Shown: positions 1 to 8,826 of the stretch, piece after piece
Layout of the letters: each line of letters begins with the position of its first letter
Position numbering within the stretch: the stretch's first letter is position 1
Assembly (NCBI RefSeq): GCF_002251435.1
Contig: NZ_NPJI01000103.1
Coordinates: 1 to 64,000 of the forward strand
From: Prevotella sp. P2-180
GTDB taxonomy: Bacteria; Bacteroidota; Bacteroidia; Bacteroidales; Bacteroidaceae
Length of the DNA stretch: 64,000 nt
Reading direction: 5' to 3'
The notes under the pieces: generated by a model
Seen by the model: the letters and a program-made list of their open reading frames with translations, nothing else
What the model was told of the DNA's origin: nothing
The model's database searches: none
Position numbers and translations under genes: made by a program

Positions 1-595
1 CTTAAACAGCGGCCTACGCTCCCTTTAAACCCAATAAATCCGGATAACGCCCGGACCTTCCGTATTACCGCGGCTGCTGGCACGGAATTAGCCGGTCCTT
101 ATTCATGCGGTACCTGCAATACACCACACGTGGTGCACGTTATCCCCGCATAAAAGCAGTTTACAACCCATAGGGCCGTCATCCTGCACGCTACTTGGCT
201 GGTTCAGGCTCTCGCCCATTGACCAATATTCCTCACTGCTGCCTCCCGTAGGAGTTTGGACCGTGTCTCAGTTCCAATGTGGGGGACCTTCCTCTCAGAA
301 CCCCTACCGATCGTTGCCTTGGTGGGCCGTTACCCCGCCAACAAGCTAATCGGACGCATCCCCATCCCTGTCCGCAAAACCTTTCGTCACACTCTGATGC
401 CGTCATGTGACCTCATACGGTATTAATCCGCCTTTCGACGGGCTATCCCGTGGACAGGGGAAGGTTGGATACGCGTTACTCACCCGTGCGCCGGTCGCCA
501 TCAAATTTAGCAAGCTAAATTCATGCTGCCCCGCGACTTGCATGTGTTAAGCCTGTAGCTAGCGTTCATCCTGAGCCAGGATCAAACTCTACATT
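1..595 (-). rRNA. rrs: 16S ribosomal RNA, 5' part (cut by window edge)
   Basis: Read on the minus strand, the segment begins with the universal 5' 16S sequence (AGAGTTTGATCCTGGCTCAG, just inside position 590). It continues through V1-V3 to the conserved 519-region ATTACCGCGGCTGCTGG complement at about 66-82. The window edge cuts it near E. coli position 585, so roughly 40% of the gene is present. The V1-V2 sequence and the CCGATTAGCTTGTTGGCGGG segment resemble Prevotella 16S. The exact mature 5' end is uncertain by a few bases. Confidence 0.97.
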
Positions 596-848
596 GTAAA
601 TAATATTTTTAGATCACCTTACCGCACTCTAAAAAAAAAGTGACGGAAGGGAGACCATTGTCTGATTGTATTCAGGACGCCATTATAATATCAAGTCTAA
701 AGAAACCTTTATCAATCATAAAATTGACGGTTCGTTTACCCAATTGATTTCTCAATTGCTTCTTGTACTACTACTTCTCTGTTATGTAAATCTTTCAAAG
801 AACTCTTTTTCTGTCGCTCAAGAGAAGCGTTGTTCTCAAAAGCGAGTG

Positions 849-880
849 CAAAGGTACGGACTTTTTCAATACACTCCAAA
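849..880 (-). promoter_or_regulatory. rRNA operon promoter, -33/-7 type
   Basis: On the minus strand TTTG (880-877) is followed by 20 bases and TACCTTTG (856-849), matching the Bacteroidota TTTG / TAnnTTTG promoter. It would start a transcript near 843 with a leader of about 250 bases before the 16S gene. The stretch 596-1007 otherwise holds no convincing gene; the short ORFs in it are unsupported. Confidence 0.7.
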
Positions 881-1007
881 CATTTTGAAAGAAAAGTGTC
901 TAAATTTAACGTTAATTTACACACCTTTACTATTCGCAACACTCACACCTTATATTATTATGCGAAGGAATGACATACTAATGATTCAGTAGGAAAACAA
1001 TAGTTGA

Positions 1008-2336
1008 CTAAATTTCCTGCAACATTTCATTAAGTGTAGGATGAATGTGCACCATTTCGTGAAGTTGCTTCAATGTAGTCTTCCTACACATAAGTGCACT
1101 TATTTCCTGAACGATATCAGCACTGTGCGAGCCGTAGGCGTGACAACTGAGAATAGCTCCGGAGTTAGCATCGGCTACCAACTTGATCATACCTTCAGCC
1201 TCAGCCATTGCAAGTGCGCGTCCATTGGTGCGATAGTTTTTCTTTCTCACCTCCACTTCAACACCTTCGGCCTTAAGTTGTTCTTCGGTTTTTCCCACGC
1301 ACGCTGCCTCAGGATTGGTGAATATGGCAGCAGGCATAATGTTTAGGTCGATAACATCAGACTCGCCAATGATATGATTAACGACATGAAGTCCCTGCAT
1401 GGTGGCAGCATGAGCCAGCATCATACGAGCGTTGACGTCGCCAATGGCATAAACCCCGTTTACGTTTGTGAGCATATTGTCGTCAACAACAATACCTCGT
1501 TGGTCGTACTGTATGGATGTGTTTTCAAGGCCATATCCCTCAACATTAGGTTTTCGTCCCACAGCCATAAGCACTTTATCCGCCTCAACCGACAGTACCT
1601 TTCCTTTTCGTTCGAAAGAGACGCATCCGTCTGCAATTTTTTTGACAGCCGACTGCATATAGAACTCAACCCCTTTCTTTTCAAGCACTTTACGCAATCG
1701 TTTTGCTATGTCAGCATCAAGAGCAGGAATGCATTCTTTAAGGAACTCGACGACTGTCACCTCTGCTCCGAGTTGTCTGAAGATGCTAGCGAACTCCATT
1801 CCGATAACCCCAGCTCCGACAATCACAAGACGTCTTGGGAAGTCGGTAAGCGACAACAACGAGTCTGAAGTTAGAAGCATTGACTCGTCAAGAGTTTCAA
1901 GTCGCAGTGTCTTATGTGACGATCCTGTAGCAATGATGATATTATCGGCCGTATAACGTTCACCATCAGCCTCAACAGTATGATCATCAACAAAGGACGC
2001 CTTTTTATTGATTAAAGTTATTCCTGGAGCAGATAGCACAGCAGCAATGGCCTGACGCAATTGGTCAACAATATTATCCTTGCGCGCAACGATATTAGCT
2101 AATTCGAACTGCGGTTCTACCGCCTTAAGCCCGAGTTGAGCAGCATTACGGATTTCATCGACAGCTTCAGCAGAACGAGCAAAAGTCTTTGTAGGAATAC
2201 AACCCACATTAAGGCAAGTTCCCCCCAGATGCCCCTCTTCAAAGATAGTAACTGTTTTTCCTTTATAAGCGGCATAGGCAGCGGTTCTGTATCCCCCAGG
2301 ACCGCTACCAATTATGATAATATCAGACTTGTTCAT
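1008..2336 (-). CDS. lpdA: Dihydrolipoyl dehydrogenase (glycine cleavage L protein)
   Basis: FAD flavoprotein that reoxidises the dihydrolipoyl arm of the H protein with NAD+. The 442 residues are slightly short for the family (about 450-475). Visible are the N-terminal FAD dinucleotide motif GSGPGG (residues 10-15), the redox-active disulfide GGTCLNVGC (Cys41, Cys46), a central NAD-binding motif VIVGAGVIGMEFA and the C-terminal active site HIHPTLNEM with the conserved His. It is the last gene of the gcv operon. Its ATG overlaps the gcvPB stop in an ATGA junction at 2333-2336, indicating translational coupling. The location suggests a dedicated glycine cleavage enzyme, though it could also serve 2-oxoacid dehydrogenases. 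Confidence 0.95.
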   Translation of the reverse strand: MNKSDIIIIGSGPGGYRTAAYAAYKGKTVTIFEEGHLGGTCLNVGCIPTKTFARSAEAVDEIRNAAQLGLKAVEPQFELANIVARKDNIVDQLRQAIAAVLSAPGITLINKKASFVDDHTVEADGERYTADNIIIATGSSHKTLRLETLDESMLLTSDSLLSLTDFPRRLVIVGAGVIGMEFASIFRQLGAEVTVVEFLKECIPALDADIAKRLRKVLEKKGVEFYMQSAVKKIADGCVSFERKGKVLSVEADKVLMAVGRKPNVEGYGLENTSIQYDQRGIVVDDNMLTNVNGVYAIGDVNARMMLAHAATMQGLHVVNHIIGESDVIDLNIMPAAIFTNPEAACVGKTEEQLKAEGVEVEVRKKNYRTNGRALAMAEAEGMIKLVADANSGAILSCHAYGSHSADIVQEISALMCRKTTLKQLHEMVHIHPTLNEMLQEI

Positions 2337-3799
2337 GCCTCAATATCCTTAAACTTTACCACAGGATGCTTAGCAGCCAGCACATCGTCCACACGTCCAA
2401 TAGGAGTATTGTGCGGTGCGCTCTTCACTATGTCAGGGTTCGTTTTTGCCTCTTCTGCAATCTTTTTCATCACTGCAATAAATCCGTCGATGGTATCCTT
2501 GCTCTCATTTTCTGTAGGCTCAATCATGAGCGACTCGTGGAAGAGTAGCGGGAAATAGATTGTAGGCGCATGATAACCATAGTCGAGCAGACGTTTAGCC
2601 ACATCCATGGTGGTCACGCCAGTAGACTTGTCTCTAAGTCCGTCGAACACGAACTCATGCTTGCACAAACCCTCTATGGGCAGCAGATAGTCATCTTTTA
2701 GCGACTCCTTGATATAGTTGGCGTTAAGAGTTGCGAGAGGTCCCACCAGTTTCAGGTTTTCCCGTCCGAGAGTGAGTATGTATGTGAGGGCGCGCAATAG
2801 CACTGCGAAGTTTCCGTGATACCCACCGACAGAAATTCTTCCTCCAGCATCCTCGTCGGCAAAATCAATATGCTTAACATCAGCAATCGACAAGGCGGAT
2901 GAAGCCTTCGGCAAGAACTGTTCAAGTCCAGCCCTCACTCCCACCGGTCCTGCTCCAGGTCCTCCACCGCCGTGAGGTGTGGAGAATGTCTTATGCAGGT
3001 TGATGTGCATAACGTCAAATCCCATATCGCCAGGCCGGCTAGCTCCGAGCATCGGGTTGAGGTTAGCTCCGTCGTAATACATCAAAGCCCCACACTCATG
3101 TACGAGCTTTGCTATTTCAGGAATGTCTTGTTCAAACATACCGAGCGTGTTCGGATTAGTCATCATCATGGCAGCCACGGTGTCGTCAAGCAGTCCCTTG
3201 AGGTCGTTAACGTCAACATATCCCTGTGCCGTGCTCTTCACCTCCACCACTTGAAGTCCGCAAACAGCAGCCGATGCAGGGTTAGTTCCGTGTGCCGAGT
3301 CAGGAATTATTACCTTCACACGTTTCTTGTCGCCTCTGCTCTCGTGGTATGCCCTTATGATCATGAGTCCTGTGAGCTCTCCGTGTGCTCCTGCGAAGGG
3401 GTTGAGAGTGAATTTGCTAAGGCCCGCAATAGCCGAAAGTTGTTTCTGCAGTGTATCGTAAACATCGAGTGCTCCTGTTACAGTTTCTTCAGGCTGCATA
3501 GGATGCAGAGATGTAAACTCCGGCATGTTGGCCACCTCTTCATTTATCACTGGATTGTACTTCATTGTACAGCTACCAAGCGGATAGAATCCGTTGTTTA
3601 CTCCGAAATTGTTTTCGCTATGGTTTGTATAATGTCTCACCACAGTCATCTCGTCGCACTCAGGCAGTGCAGCATCTTCCTTTCTGCACTGTTCGGTAGG
3701 AATTTGATATTCGCCAAATTGGTTTTTTGGAAGTGAATATCCACGTCGGCCTTGCTTAGAAAGCTCGAAAATCAGATTTCCATATAATTTGTTGTTCAT
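2333..3799 (-). CDS. gcvPB: Glycine dehydrogenase (decarboxylating) subunit 2
   Basis: PLP-dependent P protein, catalytic subunit of the two-subunit type. It decarboxylates glycine and passes the aminomethyl group to the lipoyl arm of GcvH. The protein has 488 residues, normal for GcvPB. The PLP-binding lysine lies in NLHKTFSTPHGGGGPG (Lys270), followed by the glycine-rich loop. The upstream GSCTMKYNP segment is also characteristic. Twelve bases separate it from gcvPA upstream and it overlaps lpdA downstream, so all three are cotranscribed. Splitting of P into PA and PB is ordinary here. Confidence 0.96.
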   Translation of the reverse strand: MNNKLYGNLIFELSKQGRRGYSLPKNQFGEYQIPTEQCRKEDAALPECDEMTVVRHYTNHSENNFGVNNGFYPLGSCTMKYNPVINEEVANMPEFTSLHPMQPEETVTGALDVYDTLQKQLSAIAGLSKFTLNPFAGAHGELTGLMIIRAYHESRGDKKRVKVIIPDSAHGTNPASAAVCGLQVVEVKSTAQGYVDVNDLKGLLDDTVAAMMMTNPNTLGMFEQDIPEIAKLVHECGALMYYDGANLNPMLGASRPGDMGFDVMHINLHKTFSTPHGGGGPGAGPVGVRAGLEQFLPKASSALSIADVKHIDFADEDAGGRISVGGYHGNFAVLLRALTYILTLGRENLKLVGPLATLNANYIKESLKDDYLLPIEGLCKHEFVFDGLRDKSTGVTTMDVAKRLLDYGYHAPTIYFPLLFHESLMIEPTENESKDTIDGFIAVMKKIAEEAKTNPDIVKSAPHNTPIGRVDDVLAAKHPVVKFKDIEA

Positions 3800-3811
3800 A
3801 TTGTCACCTCC

Positions 3812-5125
3812 TTAAATTAAACTTACCAATGTGTCAATTTCCTCTTTTGTACGTTTCTCCGTGACTGCAAACATGATAGTGTCTTCAGCCACTTTAATAC
3901 CTCCGAAGAAGCCATTGACGATGAATTTCTTCTGAAGAGCGTCGACATTTCCGTTGTAACGTACGCAGAACTCATTGAAGAAAGGTTTGTCAAACGCCAT
4001 GGTAAACTTACCGGTTGCAAGGAGTTTATCCGCCATGTAGTGAGCTCCGGCGTAAGACAGTCTTGCAGCCTCCTTCACGCCTTCCTTTCCCATGAGCGAC
4101 ATGTAGATGGTGACAAAGAGTGCCATTAGGCTTTCGTTAGAACAAATGTTCGACGTGGCTTTCTGTCGGCGTATGTGTTGTTCGCGAGCCTGGAGAGTGA
4201 GCACGAAAGCTCTCTGTCCGCGGTTGTCCTTAGTCATTCCGACGATACGTCCCGGTAGTTTTCTCAGCAGTTTTTCCGTGCAGCACATGTATCCGAGCGA
4301 CGGTCCTCCGAATGTCATTGGGATGCCGAGGCTTTGTCCGTCTCCCACAGCGATGTCAGCCCCCCACTCACCCGGTGTCTTTAGCAGAGCGAGGTCGCTG
4401 ATGATGCTGTTCATGACTAAGAGCGCCTTGTTAGCGTGTGCCGCATAAGCAAATCCCTCGTAGTCCTCCACGTTTCCGTAGTAGTTAGGTTGCTGCACGA
4501 TCATTCCTGCCACGCCCCCCTGTGCAATCTTTGTCATGAAGTCGTCGCGGTCGGTCACTCCGTCTGTGGCCTTCACCATTTCGATGTCGATACCGTGGAA
4601 ATGTGCATAGGTGTTGATTACCTCAATGGTTTTTGGGTCTAATGTTTCCGCAACGAGCACCTTGTTAGCCTTTTTTCCGGCAGCCACACACATCAGTGCC
4701 GCCTCAGCAGTGGCAGTAGAACCATCATACATCGATGCGTTTGATATGTCCATTCCAGTCATTTCAGCCATCATCGACTGATATTCGAAGATGTAGTGCA
4801 GTGTGCCTTGTGAAATTTCCGCCTGATAAGGAGTATAAGAAGTGAGGAACTCGGAGCGTTCCACGATGCTTGGTATTACCGACGGAGTGTAGTGGTCGTA
4901 AGTTCCTGCCCCTGCGAAGCAAACGAGTTGTTTATTCTTTTTTCCGAGTTTTCCGAAAAACTGTCTTATCTCCAATTCACTTTTAGCTTCCGGCAGGTCA
5001 TATTCGCCTTTAAACCGAATACTTTCCGGCACTTCAGCATAAAGACCATCCAAAGAAGAGACGCCGGCTTTAGCCAGCATCTCTTTCAGGTCTTCTTCCG
5101 TATGTGGGAAAAACTTGTATTGCAT
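3812..5125 (-). CDS. gcvPA: Glycine dehydrogenase (decarboxylating) subunit 1
   Basis: Non-catalytic partner of GcvPB; the two form the P protein of the glycine cleavage complex. The 437 residues match the usual GcvPA length. The N-terminal HTEEDLKEML region and the conserved segments SFLTSYTPYQAEISQG-like and NASMYDGSTA are typical. The start at 5125 is 36 bases downstream of gcvH. Its position between gcvH and gcvPB fits the pathway order. Confidence 0.95.
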   Translation of the reverse strand: MQYKFFPHTEEDLKEMLAKAGVSSLDGLYAEVPESIRFKGEYDLPEAKSELEIRQFFGKLGKKNKQLVCFAGAGTYDHYTPSVIPSIVERSEFLTSYTPYQAEISQGTLHYIFEYQSMMAEMTGMDISNASMYDGSTATAEAALMCVAAGKKANKVLVAETLDPKTIEVINTYAHFHGIDIEMVKATDGVTDRDDFMTKIAQGGVAGMIVQQPNYYGNVEDYEGFAYAAHANKALLVMNSIISDLALLKTPGEWGADIAVGDGQSLGIPMTFGGPSLGYMCCTEKLLRKLPGRIVGMTKDNRGQRAFVLTLQAREQHIRRQKATSNICSNESLMALFVTIYMSLMGKEGVKEAARLSYAGAHYMADKLLATGKFTMAFDKPFFNEFCVRYNGNVDALQKKFIVNGFFGGIKVAEDTIMFAVTEKRTKEEIDTLVSLI

Positions 5126-5161
5126 TGTTGTAATTTCGATTTACGAATGATGGAAATATCC

Positions 5162-5548
5162 TTACTCTTCATTCTCGCAGAACTTCTCGTATGCTGCCGC
5201 ATCCATGAGGTTGTCGAGCTCAGCCTTGTCAGAAAGTTCCACTTTTATAATCCAGTTTTCGAAGGCGTCTTTATTTACGAGTTCCGGTTCGTCCTCAAGA
5301 GCCTCGTTCACCTCAACTACAGTGCCGCTGACGGGCGAAATGAGGTCGCTGGCAGCCTTCACGCTCTCCACAGCACCGAAGTCCTCACCTGCCACCACTT
5401 CGTCGTCGACTTCTGGCATGTCAACATATACAATATTACCGAGGGCGTGCTGTGCGTAGTCAGAGATGCCTACATATCCGTACTCGCCTTCAACCCTTAC
5501 ATACTCGTGTGACTCAGAATAATAGAGTCCTTCAATTACCTTTGCCAT
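5162..5548 (-). CDS. gcvH: Glycine cleavage system H protein
   Basis: Small lipoyl carrier protein (128 residues, typical) that shuttles the aminomethyl intermediate between P, T and L proteins. The lipoylation site is Lys64 in GAVESVKAASDL, followed by the hairpin ISPVSGTVVEVNEAL. It sits between gcvT and gcvPA in the operon. A lipoate ligase gene at the head of the same operon would supply its cofactor attachment. Confidence 0.97.
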   Translation of the reverse strand: MAKVIEGLYYSESHEYVRVEGEYGYVGISDYAQHALGNIVYVDMPEVDDEVVAGEDFGAVESVKAASDLISPVSGTVVEVNEALEDEPELVNKDAFENWIIKVELSDKAELDNLMDAAAYEKFCENEE

Positions 5549-5584
5549 AATAGTTATAATGTTTTAAAGATTTGTTATATCTGA

Positions 5585-6667
5585 TTATTTTTTATAATGC
5601 TTTTCGTAGAACTTTTTCTTCACCACCACTCCAGGGAAAGTCTTTTTCCTTATCTGCACCTCGAGCTGGGTGCCGAGTTTGTTGAAAGGTACGTTTACGA
5701 GAGCCATGCACACGCTCTTGTCGGTAGAGATGGTATGGTAGCCTGTGGTCACCTCTCCCACTGTCTCCCCGTCCTTTATCACAGCATATCCGTGACGCGG
5801 TATAGCCTTTCCTTCGAGTTCAATTCCCACGAGTCTCTTAGCCACTCCGTTTTCTTTTTGGTCAACGAGAGCCTCACGTCCGATGAAGTCAGGCTTGTCG
5901 AGTTTGCAGAAGATGCCCAGTCCTGCCATTACAGGCGAGATGTCGGCAGAGAGTTCGTCGCCATACAGTGGCAGTCCCACCTCAAATCGCAGTGTGTCGC
6001 GGCATCCGAGTCCGCAAGGCTTGCATCTGCCTGAAGCCATCAGTTTGTCCCAGCATTCGCGTATGTACTCATGCGAGCCATATATTTCGAACCCGTCCTC
6101 TCCGGTGTATCCTGTGCGGCTGACTATCACGTCGCCAATGGTCTTCACGGTGTAGAACGTGAGTTCGTTACATTCAAGTCCGAGCACTTCCTCCACTACT
6201 TTTTCCGAGTTCGGTCCCTGCACGGCTATCTGTCCGTAGAAGTCTGAGCGGTTCTGCATGTCGATGTCGTAACCCTTTGCATGTTCCTGCATCCATGCCC
6301 AGTCCTTGTCGATGTTGGCAGCGTTGATGACGATGAAGAAATCGTTGTCGGCCATTTTGTATACGAGCAGGTCGTCGACGGTGCCTCCGTTTTCATAGCA
6401 CATCATTCCATAGAGAATTTTTCCATTCTCCAGTCCACGCACGTCGTTGGTGAAGATGTGGTTGACGTAAGCCTCTGCATCCTTGCCTTTTACAGTCACC
6501 TCACCCATGTGGGATACATCGAACACACCGCAGTCGTTTCTCACAGCCTGGTGCTCGTCAATGATTGTCGAATACTGAATTGGCATGTCAAATCCTCCGA
6601 AAGGACTTATCAGTGCCCCAAGAGCCACGTGCTTGTCGTAAAGGCACGTTTTTTTGTTTTCTTCCAT
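5585..6667 (-). CDS. gcvT: Aminomethyltransferase (glycine cleavage T protein)
   Basis: Transfers the methylene group from aminomethyl-lipoyl GcvH to tetrahydrofolate and releases ammonia. The protein is 360 residues, full length. Typical motifs are FGGFDMPIQYS near the N terminus, GVFDVSHMGE, the NHIFTNDV segment, SRTGYTGEDGFEIY and the C-terminal PRHGY region. It lies 51 bases downstream of lplA and 36 bases upstream of gcvH in the operon. Confidence 0.96.
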   Translation of the reverse strand: MEENKKTCLYDKHVALGALISPFGGFDMPIQYSTIIDEHQAVRNDCGVFDVSHMGEVTVKGKDAEAYVNHIFTNDVRGLENGKILYGMMCYENGGTVDDLLVYKMADNDFFIVINAANIDKDWAWMQEHAKGYDIDMQNRSDFYGQIAVQGPNSEKVVEEVLGLECNELTFYTVKTIGDVIVSRTGYTGEDGFEIYGSHEYIRECWDKLMASGRCKPCGLGCRDTLRFEVGLPLYGDELSADISPVMAGLGIFCKLDKPDFIGREALVDQKENGVAKRLVGIELEGKAIPRHGYAVIKDGETVGEVTTGYHTISTDKSVCMALVNVPFNKLGTQLEVQIRKKTFPGVVVKKKFYEKHYKK

Positions 6668-6718
6668 TGTTTTGCGGTTATTATTTCGTTAGTATTATTT
6701 TGTCAAATCGTTAGTTGT

Positions 6719-7687
6719 CTATCCAAGTATCAACGACAAGAAGTCCTGCTTTTTCAGGTTCATTATCGTTTTGTCGAGTTTTTCTGGCAGAGCCTTTGCC
6801 ATTGCATCCCATGTGAGCTCTACCCCTTTCAGCGGTCTTACGATGTCGTCTATGTTTCCCACTATGAAATAGTCGCCGAGCATAGTCATAGCCTTTATCA
6901 CTCCGTTTTTTGCCTCTATTCTTATCTGGAACTCCCCTACGTTTTCTATTCGTCCTTTTTTTATTATGGTGTATTTTGGATTGTTTCCGTAAACGAATTC
7001 GTCGGTTAGGTATTCCTTTTCAATTTCCTCAATGCCTTTTACGTCTTCTTCACCAAGTGTTATTTCAGATTGGCAGAGGTTGTTTCTCACGAAGGTTTTA
7101 AACTGCTCGATGTCTATGTTTATGAAGTCTTTTAGCAGTGCTATGCGTTGTCTTACGCTTGCCACTCCCTTGCTCACGAGTTTCTCGTCGTTAGGTGTTA
7201 TTGCTCCCACCATGTTGACCATGTCGGTGTCGTATAGCATTGTGCCGTGAACGATACTTCTTCCCGGAATGTGATAGAAAGCGTTGCCCGACACTTTTCT
7301 GTCTCCTATCATGATGTCGTTTCTTCCGCTTGCCCTTGCGTCGACGCCAAGTTTCTGTAGTACCAGCACCACCATATTAATATATCTGTTGAATGTGAAT
7401 CCCACGGCTTCATCTTTTGTCACGTAAGAGAACATGATGTTGCTCATATCTGCATACACACATCCTCCTCCGCTCTTTCTTCTGTAGGTTTTTATGCCAT
7501 GGTTTCGGCAAAAATCGAGATTCACCTCATTTTCTATCAGCTGGTTTCTTCCAAATATTACACTTGGCTCCACCTGCCACATAAAGAAGAGGTCGTCCTC
7601 GTCTATATTCCGCGCAATGTACTCTTCCATAGCGAGATAGAACGACAAGCGACGCACCTTTTCTTCTGGTAATGCTACATATTTCAT
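6719..7687 (-). CDS. lplA: Lipoate-protein ligase
   Basis: Attaches lipoate to the conserved lysine of lipoyl domains, here most plausibly GcvH. The 322 residues show the biotin/lipoate ligase fold motifs: FMWQVEPSVIFGRNQ near residues 35-50, the glycine-rich RRKSGGGCVYAD loop, DIMIGDRKVSGNAFY with the catalytic lysine, and HGTMLYD. It is the first gene of the gcv operon, with a good -33/-7 promoter directly upstream. The context suggests lipoylation is coordinated with synthesis of the glycine cleavage complex. Whether it uses free lipoate or acts as an octanoyl/lipoyl transferase cannot be settled from sequence. Confidence 0.9.
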   Translation of the reverse strand: MKYVALPEEKVRRLSFYLAMEEYIARNIDEDDLFFMWQVEPSVIFGRNQLIENEVNLDFCRNHGIKTYRRKSGGGCVYADMSNIMFSYVTKDEAVGFTFNRYINMVVLVLQKLGVDARASGRNDIMIGDRKVSGNAFYHIPGRSIVHGTMLYDTDMVNMVGAITPNDEKLVSKGVASVRQRIALLKDFINIDIEQFKTFVRNNLCQSEITLGEEDVKGIEEIEKEYLTDEFVYGNNPKYTIIKKGRIENVGEFQIRIEAKNGVIKAMTMLGDYFIVGNIDDIVRPLKGVELTWDAMAKALPEKLDKTIMNLKKQDFLSLILG

Positions 7688-7730
7688 ACTTAATTTTGCG
7701 CTATGTTGTTAGATGTCTCTAATTTTTTTG

Positions 7731-7761
7731 CAAAAATATGAAGAAAATATGTAATTCCAAA
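7731..7761 (-). promoter_or_regulatory. Promoter of the lplA-gcv operon
   Basis: On the minus strand TTTG (7761-7758), a 19-base spacer and TATTTTTG (7738-7731) match the Bacteroidota -33/-7 consensus, about 45 bases ahead of the lplA start. No riboswitch was recognised in the short leader. Confidence 0.7.
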
Positions 7762-7786
7762 ACTTTCTGTTGAAAATTTTGTTAAA

Positions 7787-8749
7787 TCATACGTATGTCT
7801 CAAGGAACTTGATATTTCCGTCTACCTTCACCACGTCGGCAGTGGCAGGCAGCAGTATGGTTTCTCCTTGGCGCAATGTCTGTGTTTCTCCATCTGACGT
7901 GGTCAGCGTGGCCTCTCCCTTCAGTGCTATGAGTATCACGAAGCTGTCGAGTTCGGAATAGTCGAGGGTCATTGGCTCGTCGAGGTCGTAAACGGCAGTA
8001 GAGAAGAAGGGACATGTGACGAGCTGCACGGGCTGGTTTTTTTCCGGGGTATACCGCGTGCGGTAGTCGTCGAGCACAGTGTAGTCGATAGCCTCTGCAG
8101 CCTCTTCTGTGTGAAGCTGTCGGTAGTTGCCGTCCTTGTCGCGTCGCTTGTAGTCGTAGATGCGGTATGTCACGTCGCTTGTCTGCTGTATCTCAGCCAC
8201 AAACGAGCCCTTGCAGATGGCGTGAATTCTTCCTGCCGGTATAAAGAAGCAGTCGTCGGCCTTCAGGTTATACTGTGCCAGTGCGTCTACTATAGTCCCG
8301 TCTTCCACCATGGTCTTATAGGTCTCTGGCGTGATGGTCTTTTTCAGTCCGACGCGCAGTGTGGCGTCGGCGTCAGAGTCGAGAGCATACCACATTTCTG
8401 TTTTTCCCATCGGTTTTCCCTGTCGGTGGGCCGTTTCGTCGTCAGGATGCACTTGTATTGACAGGTCTTGCTGGGCGTCAATAAACTTCACGAGCAGCGG
8501 GAAAGTGTTGCCGAATCGTTCGTAGTTTTCCTTTCCCACGAGTTTTTCCTTCAGTTCCTCCACGAGTTGGTTGAGGTTGCGTCCCTCATACTTTCCCTGA
8601 GCCACTACCGACTCGTTGTCTTTCACACCCGACACTTCCCAGCTCTCTCCCACGTTAGTTTGTTCCGAGCTAAGTTTTTTGAAAGGTACAATTTTGCTTC
8701 CACCCCAAATAGTAGATTTCAGCAAAGGCTTAAACTTCAAAATTTCCAT
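7787..8749 (-). CDS. manA: Mannose-6-phosphate isomerase, class I
   Basis: Zinc enzyme interconverting fructose 6-phosphate and mannose 6-phosphate, feeding GDP-sugar synthesis or mannose use. The 320 residues fit the short bacterial form. Zinc-site and active-site segments are visible: SIQVHPDDETAHRQGKPMGKTE, PAGRIHAICKG and the downstream YRIYDYKRRD motif. A C-terminal cupin-like domain follows. It lies 77 bases downstream of trkH on the same strand and 99 bases before lplA. No own promoter was recognised, so it may be read through from trkH. Confidence 0.93.
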   Translation of the reverse strand: MEILKFKPLLKSTIWGGSKIVPFKKLSSEQTNVGESWEVSGVKDNESVVAQGKYEGRNLNQLVEELKEKLVGKENYERFGNTFPLLVKFIDAQQDLSIQVHPDDETAHRQGKPMGKTEMWYALDSDADATLRVGLKKTITPETYKTMVEDGTIVDALAQYNLKADDCFFIPAGRIHAICKGSFVAEIQQTSDVTYRIYDYKRRDKDGNYRQLHTEEAAEAIDYTVLDDYRTRYTPEKNQPVQLVTCPFFSTAVYDLDEPMTLDYSELDSFVILIALKGEATLTTSDGETQTLRQGETILLPATADVVKVDGNIKFLETYV

Positions 8750-8826
8750 TTCTTTACTTTTTATTTATTAAACCAATATCTATTTGAAGGTTTAAAGTGT
8801 TGTAGTTGTATGTTTGGTTTTTATTC

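Noticed and set aside
666..992. 108-residue ORF in the rRNA leader
   Set aside because: It covers the rRNA promoter and leader, has no start context, and resembles no protein family.
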